DNA of 64,000 bases from Maniola hyperantus (taxonomy: Eukaryota; Arthropoda; Insecta; Lepidoptera; Nymphalidae): the NCBI RefSeq assembly GCF_902806685.2, contig NC_048538.1, positions 868,001-932,000 on the forward strand, written 5' to 3'. Shown one piece after another: positions 9,611 to 19,630 of this stretch (positions within the stretch are counted from its first letter, which is position 1; each line of letters opens with the position of its first letter). The notes beneath the pieces were generated by a model that was not told the DNA's origin, did not search any database, and saw only the letters and a program-made list of their open reading frames with translations. Made by a program: the position numbers and the translations under genes.

Positions 9611-9707
9611 GAGAGGCCTTTTGTTGCGTAGGTTTTGTTACATACTTTACGACTGGGCTCCCGTCTTCGGGTTTTATTACTAATCCTTTACCTTTATTGA
9701 CTTGCAA
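9384..9707 (-). other. Open frame of doubtful meaning across the satellite
   Basis: 107 codons on the minus strand. The first ~40 (9590-9707, with PEDGSPVVKYVTKP) lie in non-repeated flank; the rest is satellite. No family recognised. A degraded retroelement protein is possible but unsupported. Confidence 0.15.
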
Positions 9708-9982
9708 GTCATTATTTAGTTAAATATGCATGGCTGTGTGGTTTCGTTGTATTTTGCCTTCCGTAACTCGGTGAGTTAAGTATGCGATTAGCTGTGGGTA
9801 ATTTATAAGTTAAGAGGCTTTGGTAGAGTAGTTTTTTTTTGGGTTGCTAAGCAATTGGGAAGTCAGTAGCCTATTAAGAGTGCTTGTAGACTAGAAATCA
9901 TTGAGGCTACTCGTCCAATAGTCCACCACGCTAGTCACTTGGTTGAATTCGTACCCTTTTGAGGACATGCAAAATCCGCTAA

Positions 9983-10281
9983 GCTGTGATAGCCTAGTGG
10001 TTAGGACGTCCGCCTTCTAATTGGAGGTCGTGGGTTCGATCCCGGGCACGCACCTCTAACTTTTCGGAGTTATGTGCGTTTTAATTAATTAAATATCACT
10101 TGCTTTAACGGTGAAGGAAACCTGCATGCCTGAGAGTTCTCCATAATGTTCTCAAAGGTGTGTGAAGTCTACCAATCCGCACATGGCCAGCGTGGTAGAC
10201 TATAGCCAAAACCCTTCTCACTCTGAGAGGAGACCCGTGCTCTGTAGTGGGCTAGTGATGGGTTGATCATGATGATGATGA
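9983..10281 (+). mobile_element. SINE-B, full length
   Basis: Reference copy for this window: A-box GATAGCCTAGTGGTTAGG, B-box GGTTCGATCCCGGG, body CATGCCTGAGAGTTCTCC, CAAAGGTGTGTGAAGTC and GAGGAGACCCGTGCTC, tail GATCATGATGATGATGA. Confidence 0.92.
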
Positions 10282-10349
10282 AAATCCGCTAAGTAATTTT
10301 ATGTAATTTTTTAGAATCTTCGTTTGTATGTCACTTTGTTCAGTTTTGA

Positions 10350-10392
10350 ACGTGTGTGTGTTTGTGTGTGTGTGTGGAGTTTGTGTGAGTGT
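10350..10392. repeat. (GT)n microsatellite
   Basis: Interrupted GT-rich tract after SINE-B. Confidence 0.8.
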
Positions 10393-10453
10393 GTTCGCAA
10401 GAGATTACCTATATGTGTGATTTTCATCTACAAGTAAAGAAATTAAAAAAATC

Positions 10454-10792
10454 ATTGAGTACTGCTCTCACCTTTGGGCTGGAGCACCCCAGTACCAACT
10501 CCCTCCATTTGATCGGATCCAAAGGCGGGCTGTTCGACTTGTGGACGATCCCAAACTAACCGGCTCGTTGGAAAGCCTGGAGCACCGCAGAGACGTTAGC
10601 TCTCTATGCGTGTTCTATCGCCTGTATAATGGGGAGTGCTCTGAAGAGCTTTTTGACCTCATTCCACCCTCAGTTTTCTACAACCGCACCGCGCGCCACC
10701 GTAAGGAATTTCACCCTCACCACCTGGGTGTCTGGTGCACTTCGACTGTCCGCTGCGCCAGACCCTTCTTTCCACGCACATGCAAACTGTAG
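10454..10792 (+). pseudogene. LINE-J reverse-transcriptase C-terminal fragment
   Basis: Reads IEYCSHLWAGAPQYQLPP onward, collinear with the 208-codon minus-strand frame at 61474-62100. This is the region C-terminal to the reverse transcriptase of Jockey/CR1-type non-LTR retrotransposons. A TAG at 10790-10792 replaces the Trp codon of the KLWNQLP segment. The 5' end is cut at about 10450, and the region after the stop is partly replaced by a (TATTT)n-like stretch. A dead copy. Confidence 0.85.
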
Positions 10793-10955
10793 AACCAACA
10801 TCCCATTATTTATTTTATTTATTTATTCCTACAAGGCCGGCAACGCATCGGCGGTTCCTCTGGTGCTGCAAATGTTCATGGGCGGCGGTAATCACTTAAC
10901 ATCAGGTGACCCACCTGCTCGTTTGCTCGCTATCTCTATTTAAAAAAAAACAAGT
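10793..10955 (+). mobile_element. LINE-J 3' end
   Basis: GGCCGGCAACGCATCGGCGG, ATGTTCATGGGCGGCGGTAA and CAGGTGACCCACCTGCTCG, followed by a run of A, match the 3' end of LINE-J at 61426-61540. The segment at 10800-10832 is a non-homologous AT insertion or replacement. Confidence 0.85.
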
Positions 10956-11609
10956 TTATTCTTCTTGTTGAAAACTCCACATAGCAGAATTTTCATTCTT
11001 ATGTTGAATTCAACGCCAGCTATTTTTAATGCAAACGCCAACGATGAAAAAGAATAAAAAAAGCAATGGCCGCCCCCCAAAATGGAATCAATCACCCAAC
11101 AATCGCAATAAAAGTCGAATAGTGTACAATCATAAAGTCCGTCATAAAAGCGGGAAACAAAAAAATCTGTCGCGTGAAAGTGTGTTTACAAACAGAGTGC
11201 GTTTATCTTTACGATCGCGCCCGAATGTAGGCCATGAGTCCGTGAATAATTTGTTTCGTCCATCCGTCCGTCTGTCCGTCTGTCCGTCCATCCGTCCGTC
11301 CGTGTTGTCTGTGCGTGGTCCCTTGTCCGTGAGTGTTTGTTGTAGATACGTTGTAATCATAGTCCAAAGACAAAATGTGTATAATAGACTGATATAATGT
11401 GTATGATTCATTCTTAAAACGTACATACCTACCTAGCCCTGAAAAGTTAGATGTGATCGCCCGGAATTGAATTCCCGAAATTCGAATTTGCTTGATTTCC
11501 CAAATAGATGCCTGACATCTTAACAACTAGGCTTCAGGAGGTGGGATTGTGTCATCTACATAGACTGTCACCGCTTCTCTCGAAGTACAGAATAATTTTG
11601 AACTTGTTG
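10956..11609. other. Mostly unrecognised; contains a (CCGT/CTGT)n tract
   Basis: A (TCCG/TCTG)n tract at 11258-11301 creates the long frames on both strands here. The remainder shows nothing recognisable. Confidence 0.55.
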
Positions 11610-11738
11610 TTGGAACCCTCGTAGCTTCAGTGTTAAGTTTGCGTAGTAATTATCACCACTATATCTTACAAATCTAACTGACAATCCAAAAAAAAAAGAA
11701 AAATTTATTACCGATTTGAATAAATTATTTGAATTTTT
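11610..11738 (+). mobile_element. LINE-F 3' end
   Basis: GGAACCCTCGTAGCT, ATTATCACCACTATATCTTA, then TTTATTACCGATTTGAATAA. Homologous pieces at 23468, 33446 (minus), 40087 and 48716 (minus). Serves as an empty-site reference for the Helitron at 23540. Confidence 0.65.
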
Positions 11739-11984
11739 ATACAGACTGAGAAAAAAGTACTGGCTCTTAGAGTAAATAGGCTCGGATCCACCCGATGGCT
11801 GATTTATGGAGTTCCGAATAGCTCCCGTCTTTTAAACGGTCCGGCGGATCGCTAAATTTACGGCTTCATACACTTTTATAACTGATTTTATCCGTCGTAA
11901 ACTTTTACAAGGCGATTTGGCCGCCTTTCATTAAGGCATAGAGCACACTGCGTCTATAAAGCGGAATTTATTGTCATATGAAAA

Positions 11985-12312
11985 AATGAAAAAATGAAAA
12001 AATGAAAATCTTTTTTATTCGTATAAACTTTTACAAGTGCTTACGAATAGTCGGATGCATCTACCACTGGTTCGGAATGCCTTTCCTGTCGAGAAGAACC
12101 AGCAAGAAACTCGGCGGTTGCTCTTTTCAAATATTTGATATAGGTACAAAATTATGCCATGTATAAAATAGTATTTGCAGTCTTGTGCGTTGCTAGAACG
12201 AGCTGCAGGTCAAATCCACGCTCTTTTATCATTTAGATAATCTTCAATTGTGTAATATGCTTTTTTCAGGAGCATATTTTTAATAGATTTTTTAAACTTG
12301 TGCAAAGGTAAG
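11985..12312 (-). mobile_element. LINE-K 3' end
   Basis: Reverse of the 3905 copy: a (GAAAA)n-flanked tail, ATCTTTTTTATTCGTATAAA, CACTGGTTCGGAATGCC, GAAGAACCAGCAAGAAACTC, CGGTTGCTCTTTTCAAA. Extends further 5' than the other copies. Confidence 0.8.
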
Positions 12313-12352
12313 TCCAAAATAGTTTATTCATAGAAAATTGTACCTGTGTATA

Positions 12353-12570
12353 TCCTACTTTATAAATGTGAAAGTGTGGATGTTTGGATGTTTGTTACTC
12401 AATCACGCAAGAACTACCTACTGGACGGATTTGGATGAAATTTGAAAAGGTGATAGATTATATACCCTGGATTAACACATAGGCTACTTTTTATCGCGAA
12501 AAATTAAAGATTTCCCGCGCGATTTTGAAAAATGTAAATCCACGCGGACGCAATCGCGGGAATCAGCTAC
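12353..12570 (+). mobile_element. Non-autonomous Helitron, Hel-C
   Basis: TCCTACTTTATAAATGTGAA, AAGAACTACCTACTGGACGG and ATTAACACATAGGCTACTTT, the hairpin CGCGGAC-GCA-ATCGCG, then terminal CTAC (a CTAY ending). Confidence 0.85.
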
Positions 12571-12604
12571 CAAGTTTTAACAGTATAGCTCTTATAGTTT
12601 CGAA

Positions 12605-12697
12605 AAAAAGTGGCTGTGACATACAGACAGACAGACAGACATGATGAATCTATAAGGGTTCCGTTTTTTGCCATTCGGCTACGGTACCCTAAAAAAG
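12605..12697 (-). mobile_element. GTTCCG element tip
   Basis: (GACA)n followed by ATAAGGGTTCCGTTTTTTGC and a degraded TACGGTACCCT palindrome half. Only the microsatellite end is present. Confidence 0.7.
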
Positions 12698-13096
12698 GGT
12701 TGCTTGGGAAGTAGGCAGGTATATTATTAGATAGTTTAATTTTCTGTTTACACTTTACCTTTACCAAACACACTATCAATCATAACAATGTAAATTACTC
12801 CGCATGATTTATAACGTACACGTATCATGGATGTGGCGTTGTTTATGACCATTAAAGTTTACCTACGTGAAAAACACAAAATTATTTATTACTCGGGCCA
12901 TAAAACGTGATCGATTAGATCACCGATAAACGTATGGCGTATTAAATCATTAATAAAATAGATTTGGGACGTGAACTGGGCTATAAAGTGCGTTTAGTTG
13001 TCAATAAAAGTACGTAAACAGTTGTCGAGTTGGTCCCGCGTCGTAAACTTGCTGTAATCGCCTTCTGTGTGGCCCGACGCGATATTGTCTCCGATT

Positions 13097-13742
13097 TAGG
13101 CAACTTGGTCCGACCGCCGCCGGCGAGAAAACGGCTAACTATCGGCGATTTTTTCTCTCAAGAAACGCACAATAAATGTACATTCCGTGTAAACGAAAGA
13201 GATGTGTTATGAATATACAATATAGTCTGTGTCAATCTTGATGCAAGAGGTCCGTGTCATTAGTCTTTGCTAGAAAAAGTCATCTTGTGATTTGTGATTA
13301 TTATAAATTATATATTTTTTATACACTTGATTCAGGCTATTTTATTGTTATATTATTTATACTAAAGTATTATAAATTATACAAGATGCATATATCAAAA
13401 GTTGCTGTCTGACTGTTCACAGTGCTGGCGACGACTCGCTTTACTAGTTTTGTCGCTGAGCACGAGCTTTCAGAAATAAACTAGCTCAGCGATATTCGTT
13501 CAGCGATGCTCGCTCGCTGTTGTGTTGTAAAACCTGTGCGCGCGTTACACGTAACGCGCGCACAAGTTTGCACAGGACTGAGCGACCGCGGGTGGATGGC
13601 GCGAGCAATTGCTCGTCGCACTTGTACACTCGCTTATAGCCCGGCGACAAAGCTATCGAAACTACACACTCGCCTCCCGCCGATCGCCAACTCGTTCATA
13701 GCTTCCAGTTCCACTCGCCTCCCGCCCATCGTTGGCGATCGG
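13097..13742 (-). mobile_element. hAT-like TIR element, copy 1 (diverged)
   Basis: Reverse-oriented relative of 39483-39920: GGTCCGACCGCCG end, GGCTAACTATCGGCGATTT, CGTGTAAACGAAAGAGATG, TTGTCGCTGAGC, TGCACAGGACTGAGCG. The right terminus is truncated. An AT-rich block (about 13212-13385) and an inverted GC duplication (13536-13565) are extra. The frames here are not genes. Confidence 0.75.
13536..13565. repeat. 14 bp palindrome
   Basis: TGTGCGCGCGTTAC-AC-GTAACGCGCGCACA lies inside the hAT-like element. Absent from the sister copy at 39.66 kb, so it arose by inverted duplication. Confidence 0.9.
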
Positions 13743-13921
13743 ACTTTAGTTGTCAATAAAAGCACGTAAACAGTAATTGTCGAGTTGGTCCCGCGTCGTA
13801 AACTTGCTGTAATCGCCTTCTGTGTGGCCCGACGCGATATTGTCTCCGATTGTATGGCATTTTTTAATTAGATTTTCTATTTTAATTAAAAAACGCATGA
13901 AACTGAGTAATTTATAGTTAA

Positions 13922-13996
13922 CTAGCTGATGCCCGCGGCTTCGTTCGCGTGGATTTAGGTTTTTAAAAATCCCGTGGGAACTCTTTAATTTTCACT
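13922..13996 (-). mobile_element. Helitron Hel-B, 3' end only
   Basis: CTAGCTGATGCCCGCGG, hairpin, GGTTTTTAAAAATCCCGTGG, then truncated. Confidence 0.8.
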
Positions 13997-14362
13997 CATC
14001 ACTCATCACTCTAAGCAAGATCTAAGAAGAAAGGCGAAATTGTAAAAATAAAACTACTGGTAAGTACAATATGTGCAATTTTAAATCATACTCCACATAT
14101 TTCACACCTGGCTCGCAAATAAACACGATCTACGGAAAGTGCGAGTGAATTATGGCCGCTAGGATGCGCAAGAGAAACAAACAGGCGGCCATCTCTATTG
14201 TTTGTTTCTTGAATTGGGATCAAACGAGGTTTGGGGGTAGAACGATGATTTGATGAAGGTCATTAGAGAACCTAATAGGGAAAATGTACCTTACATTACC
14301 CTACCCAATGGCAATGGCGTATCGTCATCATCGTCAGCCGATAGACTTCTTTTTATATTTTA
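13997..14362. other. No feature recognised
   Basis: No supported ORF or repeat. Confidence 0.5.
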
Positions 14363-14610
14363 CTAGCTTATGCTCGCGACTTCGTCCGCGTGGACTACTA
14401 AATTTCAAAACCCTATTTCACCCCCTTAGGAGTTGAATTTTCAAAAATCCTTTCTTAGCGGATGCCTACGTCATAATAGCTATCTGCATGCCAAATTTCA
14501 GCCCGATCCGTCCAGTAGTTTGAGCTGTGCGTTGATAGATCAGTCAGTCAGTCAGTCAGTCATTCAGTCAGTCAGTCAGTCAGTCACCTTTTCCTTTTAT
14601 ATATATAGAT
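14363..14610 (-). mobile_element. Non-autonomous Helitron, Hel-A, full length
   Basis: CTAG and hairpin at left; TAGCGGATGCCTACGTCATA and TAGTTTGAGCTGTGCGTTGA within; (CAGT)n at 14546-14585; 5' TATATAGA end. The open frame 14433-14621 recurs in every Hel-A copy (20269, 32910, 56749) and is repeat-borne. Confidence 0.9.
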
Positions 14611-14611
14611 T

Positions 14612-14702
14612 TATAGACTAGCGCTTGGCTGCAATCAGACCTGGTGGCAAGTGATGATGCAGCCTAAGATGGAGCGCGCTTGCCTAGAAGATGCCCACTC
14701 CT
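14612..14702 (-). mobile_element. SINE-H, 3' half
   Basis: TATAGACTAGCGCTTGGCTG, CAAGTGATGATGCAGCCTAA, GAGCGCGCTTGCCTAGAAG. Abuts the Helitron end. Confidence 0.8.
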
Positions 14703-14727
14703 GACTTGAAGACTTGTCTAGCTGGAC

Positions 14728-14912
14728 ATACTCGTAGGTCTCTTGTATGGACTTCCACATGCCACGGTCTTCCGCCGCTGCCATCTAGCGGATCCATGCA
14801 AATCGTTTGCTCGTCTGTCCACCAAGTGGGGAGTCTTCTAACGGAGCATTGTGCAGGTCCTATGAGAGACCTATGTCCAGCAGTGGACGTCTATCGGTTG
14901 ATAATGATGATG
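14728..14912. mobile_element. RTE LINE fragment with inverted 5' part
   Basis: 14858-14912 is the + strand RTE 3' end (GAGACCTATGTCCAGCAGTG ... GATAATGATGATG tail). 14728-14842 is the same element's preceding coding part in minus orientation (GGACTTCCACATGCCACGG ... CCAAGTGGGGAGTCTTC). This layout matches twin-primed retrotransposition. Confidence 0.7.
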
Positions 14913-15019
14913 TATAGATTCTCAAAGGATGGTCTATAGCCACGTAGCTTATATGAACCGAATAAAGTCAGGTCCATTTTGGTCGAATTAAAGGTATCTG
15001 CAAGGTGTCGCATTATTGC

Positions 15020-15256
15020 TTTTTTTTTTTTTATTCAGATACAAGTTAGCCCTTGACTGCAATCTCACCTGGTGGTAAGTGATGACGCAGTCTAAGATGA
15101 TAGCGGGCTAATCTGGAAGGGGTATGGCAGTTTTTATTAAACCCATACCCCTTTGGTTTCTACACGGCATCGTACCGGAACGCTAAATCGCTTGGCGGCA
15201 CGGCTTTGCCGGTAGGGTGGTAACTAGCCACGGCCGAAGCCTCCCACCAGACAGAA
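15020..15256 (-). mobile_element. SINE-C, 5'-truncated
   Basis: Poly-T, TATTCAGATACAAGTTAGCC, AACCTGGAAGGGGTATGGCA-like body, TACACGGCATCGTACCGG, CTTTGCCGGTAGGGTGG, GAAGCCTCCCACCAGAC; the tRNA-derived head is missing. Confidence 0.85.
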
Positions 15257-15515
15257 CTGACTAGAGACTAATTAAACGCGTTTATTTTCTAAGTCTATGA
15301 CGGCCATAGGTAGATTTTGTTTGTTTTGTATATTGTTAAGATTAACGAAGATTAAAGATGGAGTATAATTCGGTAATGGTTGAATGGGTATGAATGAAAT
15401 ATTATTTACTACATATACATAAACTATAGCCGATTTCACGTTGCTTGGGATATAAATACCGAATAACAAATCGCGGTTAAAGTGAACGAAGCAAGAATAA
15501 ACACATTTAACAATG
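15257..15515. other. No feature recognised
   Basis: AT-rich flank of the 458 bp array. Confidence 0.5.
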
Positions 15516-17552
15516 TCAAGATTGATATGATGGGATTAGGCGTCGCTCGTAACACAGTGGACTTATTACAATAGTTGCTAGTAAAACGGGAATTATACGA
15601 CTTTGAGAGCGTTTTGCAACTGTGTTTCATATTATACTATTTGTTACTAATGAGTGTGGTAGTGATGAGTCGATGACCTATATTTTGCGTATATTTTGAT
15701 GCTGATTATCTATAATAGATTGCTAGCACAAATATTTTTAGCTGTGTGATGTCTTTGTTCATTCATCCAGTCATTTTGTTTAGAGATTATGTTCTTGTAA
15801 CGCTAAATGTGACTTGTTACTTCGGAATTATACTTATTCATTATACTATATAAAAATATTGTTTGTCTGTTTGTTACCAAAGCTAGTATTATACACATAT
15901 TATCATGATATAATTATGTTTATCGTTAGTATGAATCTGGCCAAAGAAAATACTACGGTTTGATTTGAAGTTATCAAGATTGATATGATGGGATTAGGCG
16001 TCGCTCGTAACACAGTGGACTTATTACAATAGTTGCTAGTAAAACGGGAATTATACGACTTTGAGAGCGTTTTGCAACTGTGTTTCATATTATACTATTT
16101 GTTACTAATGAGTGTGGTAGTGATGAGTCGATGACCTATATTTTGCGTATATTTTGATGCTGATTATCTATAATAGATTGCTAGCACAAATATTTTTAGC
16201 TGTGTATTGTCTTTGTTCATTCATCCAGTCATTTTGGTTAGAGATTATGTTCTTGTAACGCTAAATGTGACTTGTTACTTCGGAATTATACTTATTCATT
16301 ATACTATATAAAAATATTGTTTGTCTGTTTGTTACCAAAGCTAGTATTATACACATATTATCATGATATAATTATGTTTATCGTTAGTATGAATCTGGCC
16401 AAAGAAAATACTACGGTTTGATTTAAAGTTGTCAAGATTGATATAATGGGATTAGGCGTCGCTCGTAACACAGTGGACTTATTGCAATAGTTGCTAGTAA
16501 AACGGGAATTATACGACTTTGAGAGCGTTTTGCAACTGTGTTTCATATTATACTATTTGTTACTAATGAGTGTGGTAGTGATGAGTCGATGACCTATATT
16601 TTGCGTATATTTTGATGCTGATTATCTATAATAGATTGCTAGCACAAATATTTTTAGCTGTGTGATGTCTTTGTTCATTCATCCAGTCATTTTGTTTAGA
16701 GATTATGTTCTTGTAACGCTAAATGTGACTTGTTACTTCGGAATTATACTTATTCATTATACTATACTAGCTGACCCGCCCCGGCTTCGCTCGGGTGGAA
16801 TTTAGAAAATCGAAGTGGGGGTTGAATTTCCAAAAATTCTGAAATATATATTTCTTTATTTGTTGCCGAAAACCCAAATACCAATTTTCATGCAAATAAC
16901 TTGAAAAATGACGGACTTTCATACAAACTTCCATCCCCTATTTAACCAGGGGGTTAATTAGGGGAATAATTTGGAAATTCTACTACCGAGGGCGGTAGTA
17001 GAATTTCCAAAAATCGTGAAATACGTATTTTTTTATTTTTAACCGAAAGCTTAAGTACCAATTTTCATCGATGTAACTTCAAAAATGACGGACTTTCATA
17101 CAAACTTCCATCCCCCATTTAACCCACTTAGGGGTGGAATTTCAAAAAATCCTTTCTTAGTGGATACCTACTCTTGACAAAGAACACACCCTCCAAATTT
17201 CATGTCTCTAGGACCAGCGGTTTAGGCTGTGCGTTGATATATATGTCAGTCAGTCAGTCAGGACTTTGAATTTTATATATATAGATAAAAGTATTGTTTG
17301 TCTGTTTGTTACCAAAGCTAGTATTATACACATATTATCATGATATAATTATGTTTATCGTTAGTATGAATCTGGCCAAAGAAAATACTACGGTTTGATT
17401 TGAAGTTGTCAAGATTGATATGATGGGATTAGTCGTCGCTCGTAACACAGTGGCATTGATTTATTAACTACCTAGTGGACTTATTGCAAAAGTTGCTAGT
17501 AAAACGGGAATTATACGACGTAGTTGAGAGCGTTTTTCAACTGTGTTTCGTT
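15516..17552. repeat. 458 bp tandem repeat, three units plus a partial
   Basis: The anchor TCAAGATTGATATGATGGGA (one substitution in the third unit) recurs at 15516, 15974, 16432 and 17409. Spacings are 458, 458 and 977 (458 + 519, the Helitron). Units differ at only a few positions, so the amplification is recent. The fourth unit diverges after 17450 (22 bp insertion) and ends near 17552. The repeated ~61-codon minus-strand frames are by-products. Confidence 0.95.
16767..17285 (-). mobile_element. Non-autonomous Helitron, Hel-E, 519 bp, exact boundaries
   Basis: On the minus strand it begins TCTATATATATAAAATTC and ends in a hairpin (CACCCGAGCGAAGCCGGGGC) plus GGTCAGCTAG. The site ACTATA|TAAAA is uninterrupted in the other units (15850/15851 and 16308/16309). 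Insertion is between A and T with no duplication or loss. Internally it has a duplicated GACTTTCATACAAACTTCCA module. Confidence 0.95.
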
Positions 17553-18155
17553 TGATACCCTATTAACTTCATCCAAATCTGTTCAGGCATTTAGAAGCTA
17601 TGGTGGAACAAAGAAACTCACATGCATACATACATGCATACATGAACCCTGTAAACATTAGGTAGGTACACCGTATACTTATTTTTCGGGCAGCCGTGTA
17701 AAAACCGTTTTACAGATTAAAAACAGACAGCTGATTCGTCTACTATAGCGAATTATGAATTTATCTGATTAATTAATATTAAAAACTAATGCATCTATAG
17801 CAAAGCAATAAATCAATTACTGTAGCATCAAAATTTAGTATAAAAGCAATATTTTAGTATTTTATTTAGTAAATCATTCATTTATCTATTTCTTTAAATT
17901 AAGTTATGGATATTTATTTAGCAAACTTAATAGGATAAAATTCTACAAATTTAATTACATACATATTTGTATACTAATAAGGAAAGTCTGTCTGTTCGTG
18001 TGAATAATGTGTTTGTTAATTGGTTTGCGAGTTTTTAATATTAAGCACTGGCTCTATTTTGTAATAAGTTCGTTATTTATTAGTAGTTTCGCATTAATTT
18101 AGGCAGAGACTACAATATGTTTTCGTTTTTCTTTTTATTAGACAAAAAGTGGTTT
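17553..18155. other. No feature recognised
   Basis: AT-rich, nothing supported. Confidence 0.5.
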
Positions 18156-18156
18156 T

Positions 18157-18236
18157 TAGGGTTCCGTACCTTAAAAGGAAAAACGGAACCCTTATATTTT
18201 ATAGGATCCCTTTGATGTCTGTCTGTCTGTTAAGGA
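18157..18236 (+). mobile_element. GTTCCG element, palindromic tip
   Basis: AGGGTTCCGTACCTTAAAAGG with ACGGAACCC, then GATGTCTGTCTGTCTG; truncated after the microsatellite. Confidence 0.8.
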
Positions 18237-18325
18237 TTTGGTCCAAAGTTAACAAACCTTGAGTTGTGCAACAAATGCCTTTATTGACTGATAAAATTTA
18301 ACCGTAACCAGAGATAATATATTAT

Positions 18326-18648
18326 AAATATATAAAAGGAAAAGCTGACTGACTGACTGATCTATCAACGCATAAATAAATAAATAAAAATCTTTTTTAT
18401 TCGTATAAGCTTTTACAAGTACTTACGAATAGTCGGATGTATCTACCACTGGTTCGGAATGCCTTTAATAACAATAATAAAAACTCAAACTACTGGACGG
18501 ATCGGCCTGAAATTTGGCATGCAGATAGCTATTATGATGTAGACATCCCCTAAGAAAAGTTTTTAAAAATTCAACCCCCAAGGGATAAAATAGGGGCTTT
18601 AAATTTGTGAAATCCACGCGGACGAAGTCGCGGCAATAAGCTAGTAAA
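18326..18648 (+). mobile_element. Helitron Hel-A interrupted by LINE-K
   Basis: Hel-A 5' part to ATCTATCAACGCAT at 18373, resuming with CTCAAACTACTGGACGG at 18484 and ending in hairpin plus CTAG (18642-18645). Between them lies a LINE-K 3' end. Confidence 0.85.
18374..18483 (-). mobile_element. LINE-K 3' end nested in Hel-A
   Basis: (AAAT)n tail, AATCTTTTTTATTCGTATAA, CACTGGTTCGGAATGCCTTT; severely 5'-truncated (~110 bp). Confidence 0.85.
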
Positions 18649-18929
18649 TAGATAAAATTAAAGAATTATACTTCATGTAGTCCAAGCTTTAATGTACCTA
18701 AAGTGGTATATGAAAAGCGAATGATTCGATATAATATAATATGAGTTCACATTACCCCGCGTCCACATTTAGCCAGTTTTGCGTACTGCTTAAAGGATAT
18801 AAAAATGCAAACATTCAGAAATCGACCAACTTCATGCTTAATTAGCGAGTATAGCTTAGGGCTGCCACTGAGTATAACAGAATATTGCAGAATTACGGTT
18901 TAATCAAAAGTTTCCTTTAAATATCATGT

Positions 18930-19076
18930 TTAGGGTTCTGTATATCAAAAGAAAAAAATGAACCCTTATAGGATCACTTCGTTTTTCGTCTGTCTGTCAA
19001 TAAACCTACAGAGTACTTCTCATTGACTTAGAATTATGAAATTTGGCAGGTAGGTAGGTCTTACAGCACACTATAA
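18930..19076 (+). mobile_element. GTTCCG element, left third
   Basis: Degraded palindrome (AGGGTTCTGTATATC / ATGAACCCT), (GTCT)n, GAATTATGAAATTTGGCAGG. Confidence 0.75.
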
Positions 19077-19363
19077 GAAGATGCAATGTACGAATGTTGA
19101 TTTCTTTCAAATGTTATATTGTTTTTATTTAGGTAGGTATACTTAAAACGTGCCAACCCTGATTGGAATTAAGTTTTTTGTTAGACATGGTAACGGTAGC
19201 AAATGATCTATTTTCAATTATGTCTACATATTAATTGGTTGAAGGCATTAGCATAGATATTATTACATCACTTAAATCAGTCGTCCGCAGATGTTTTATT
19301 GTAATTTTCTATTTCTGTGTATTTTTATTATTTGATAAAGACATTGCTATTTATATAGATAAC
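19077..19363. other. No feature recognised
   Basis: Contains TTGTTTTTATTTAG|GTAGGT at 19121-19138, which resembles a recursive splice junction, but GTAGGTA motifs are common background here. Confidence 0.4.
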
Positions 19364-19630
19364 TAGCTGCCCCTGTGAACTTCTTACTAACAGTCGATTC
19401 TTTCATCAGACAATTTTTTTAAAGTTTCTCTCCGTAAGAACCACCCTCGTACTTCAAGGCATATTATAAAAAAAGAATTAGCGAAATCGGTTCAGCTGTT
19501 CTCCAGATTTGCGATCAGAAACACATTCAGTGATTCATTTTTAGTTTTCCGTACCTCAAAAGGAAAAACGGAACCCTTATAGGATCACTTTGTTGTCTGT
19601 CTGTCTGTCTGTATTATATATAGAGATTTT
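19364..19630 (-). mobile_element. Helitron Hel-D carrying a GTTCCG tip
   Basis: CTAGCTGCCCCTGTGAACTT, AAAGAATTAGCGAAATCGG and TTCAGTGATTCATTTTTA, then a GTTCCG palindrome with (GTCT)n at about 19545-19612, then the Hel-D 5' end TATATATAGAGAT. Confidence 0.75.

Larger units (their letters stand above)
12993..13851. repeat. Pair of ~105 bp direct repeats flanking a TIR element
   Basis: 12993-13096 and 13745-13851 are near identical (GTCCCGCGTCGTAAACTTGC core; the second has 'AAT' inserted). They are far too long for a target-site duplication. A local duplication, or very short LTRs of a TRIM-like element, are the alternatives. Confidence 0.8.

Noticed and set aside
11029..11526. Overlapping frames of 94-122 codons on both strands
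   Set aside because: They are kept open by the (CCGT/CTGT)n tract; simple-sequence translation.
14546..14585. CRISPR-like short repeats ((CAGT)n, also 41340-41382)
   Set aside because: Perfect tetranucleotide microsatellites inside Helitrons; no spacers.
14433..14621. Open frame beginning MNFQKSFLSGCLRHNSYLHA, also at 20269, 32910 and 56749
   Set aside because: It is the translation of Hel-A in each copy; it recurs because the Helitron recurs, and its end varies with the (CAGT)n length.
15436..16546. Three similar ~61-codon minus-strand frames
   Set aside because: They are produced by the 458 bp tandem repeat, start in the same place of each unit, and show no recognisable protein features.
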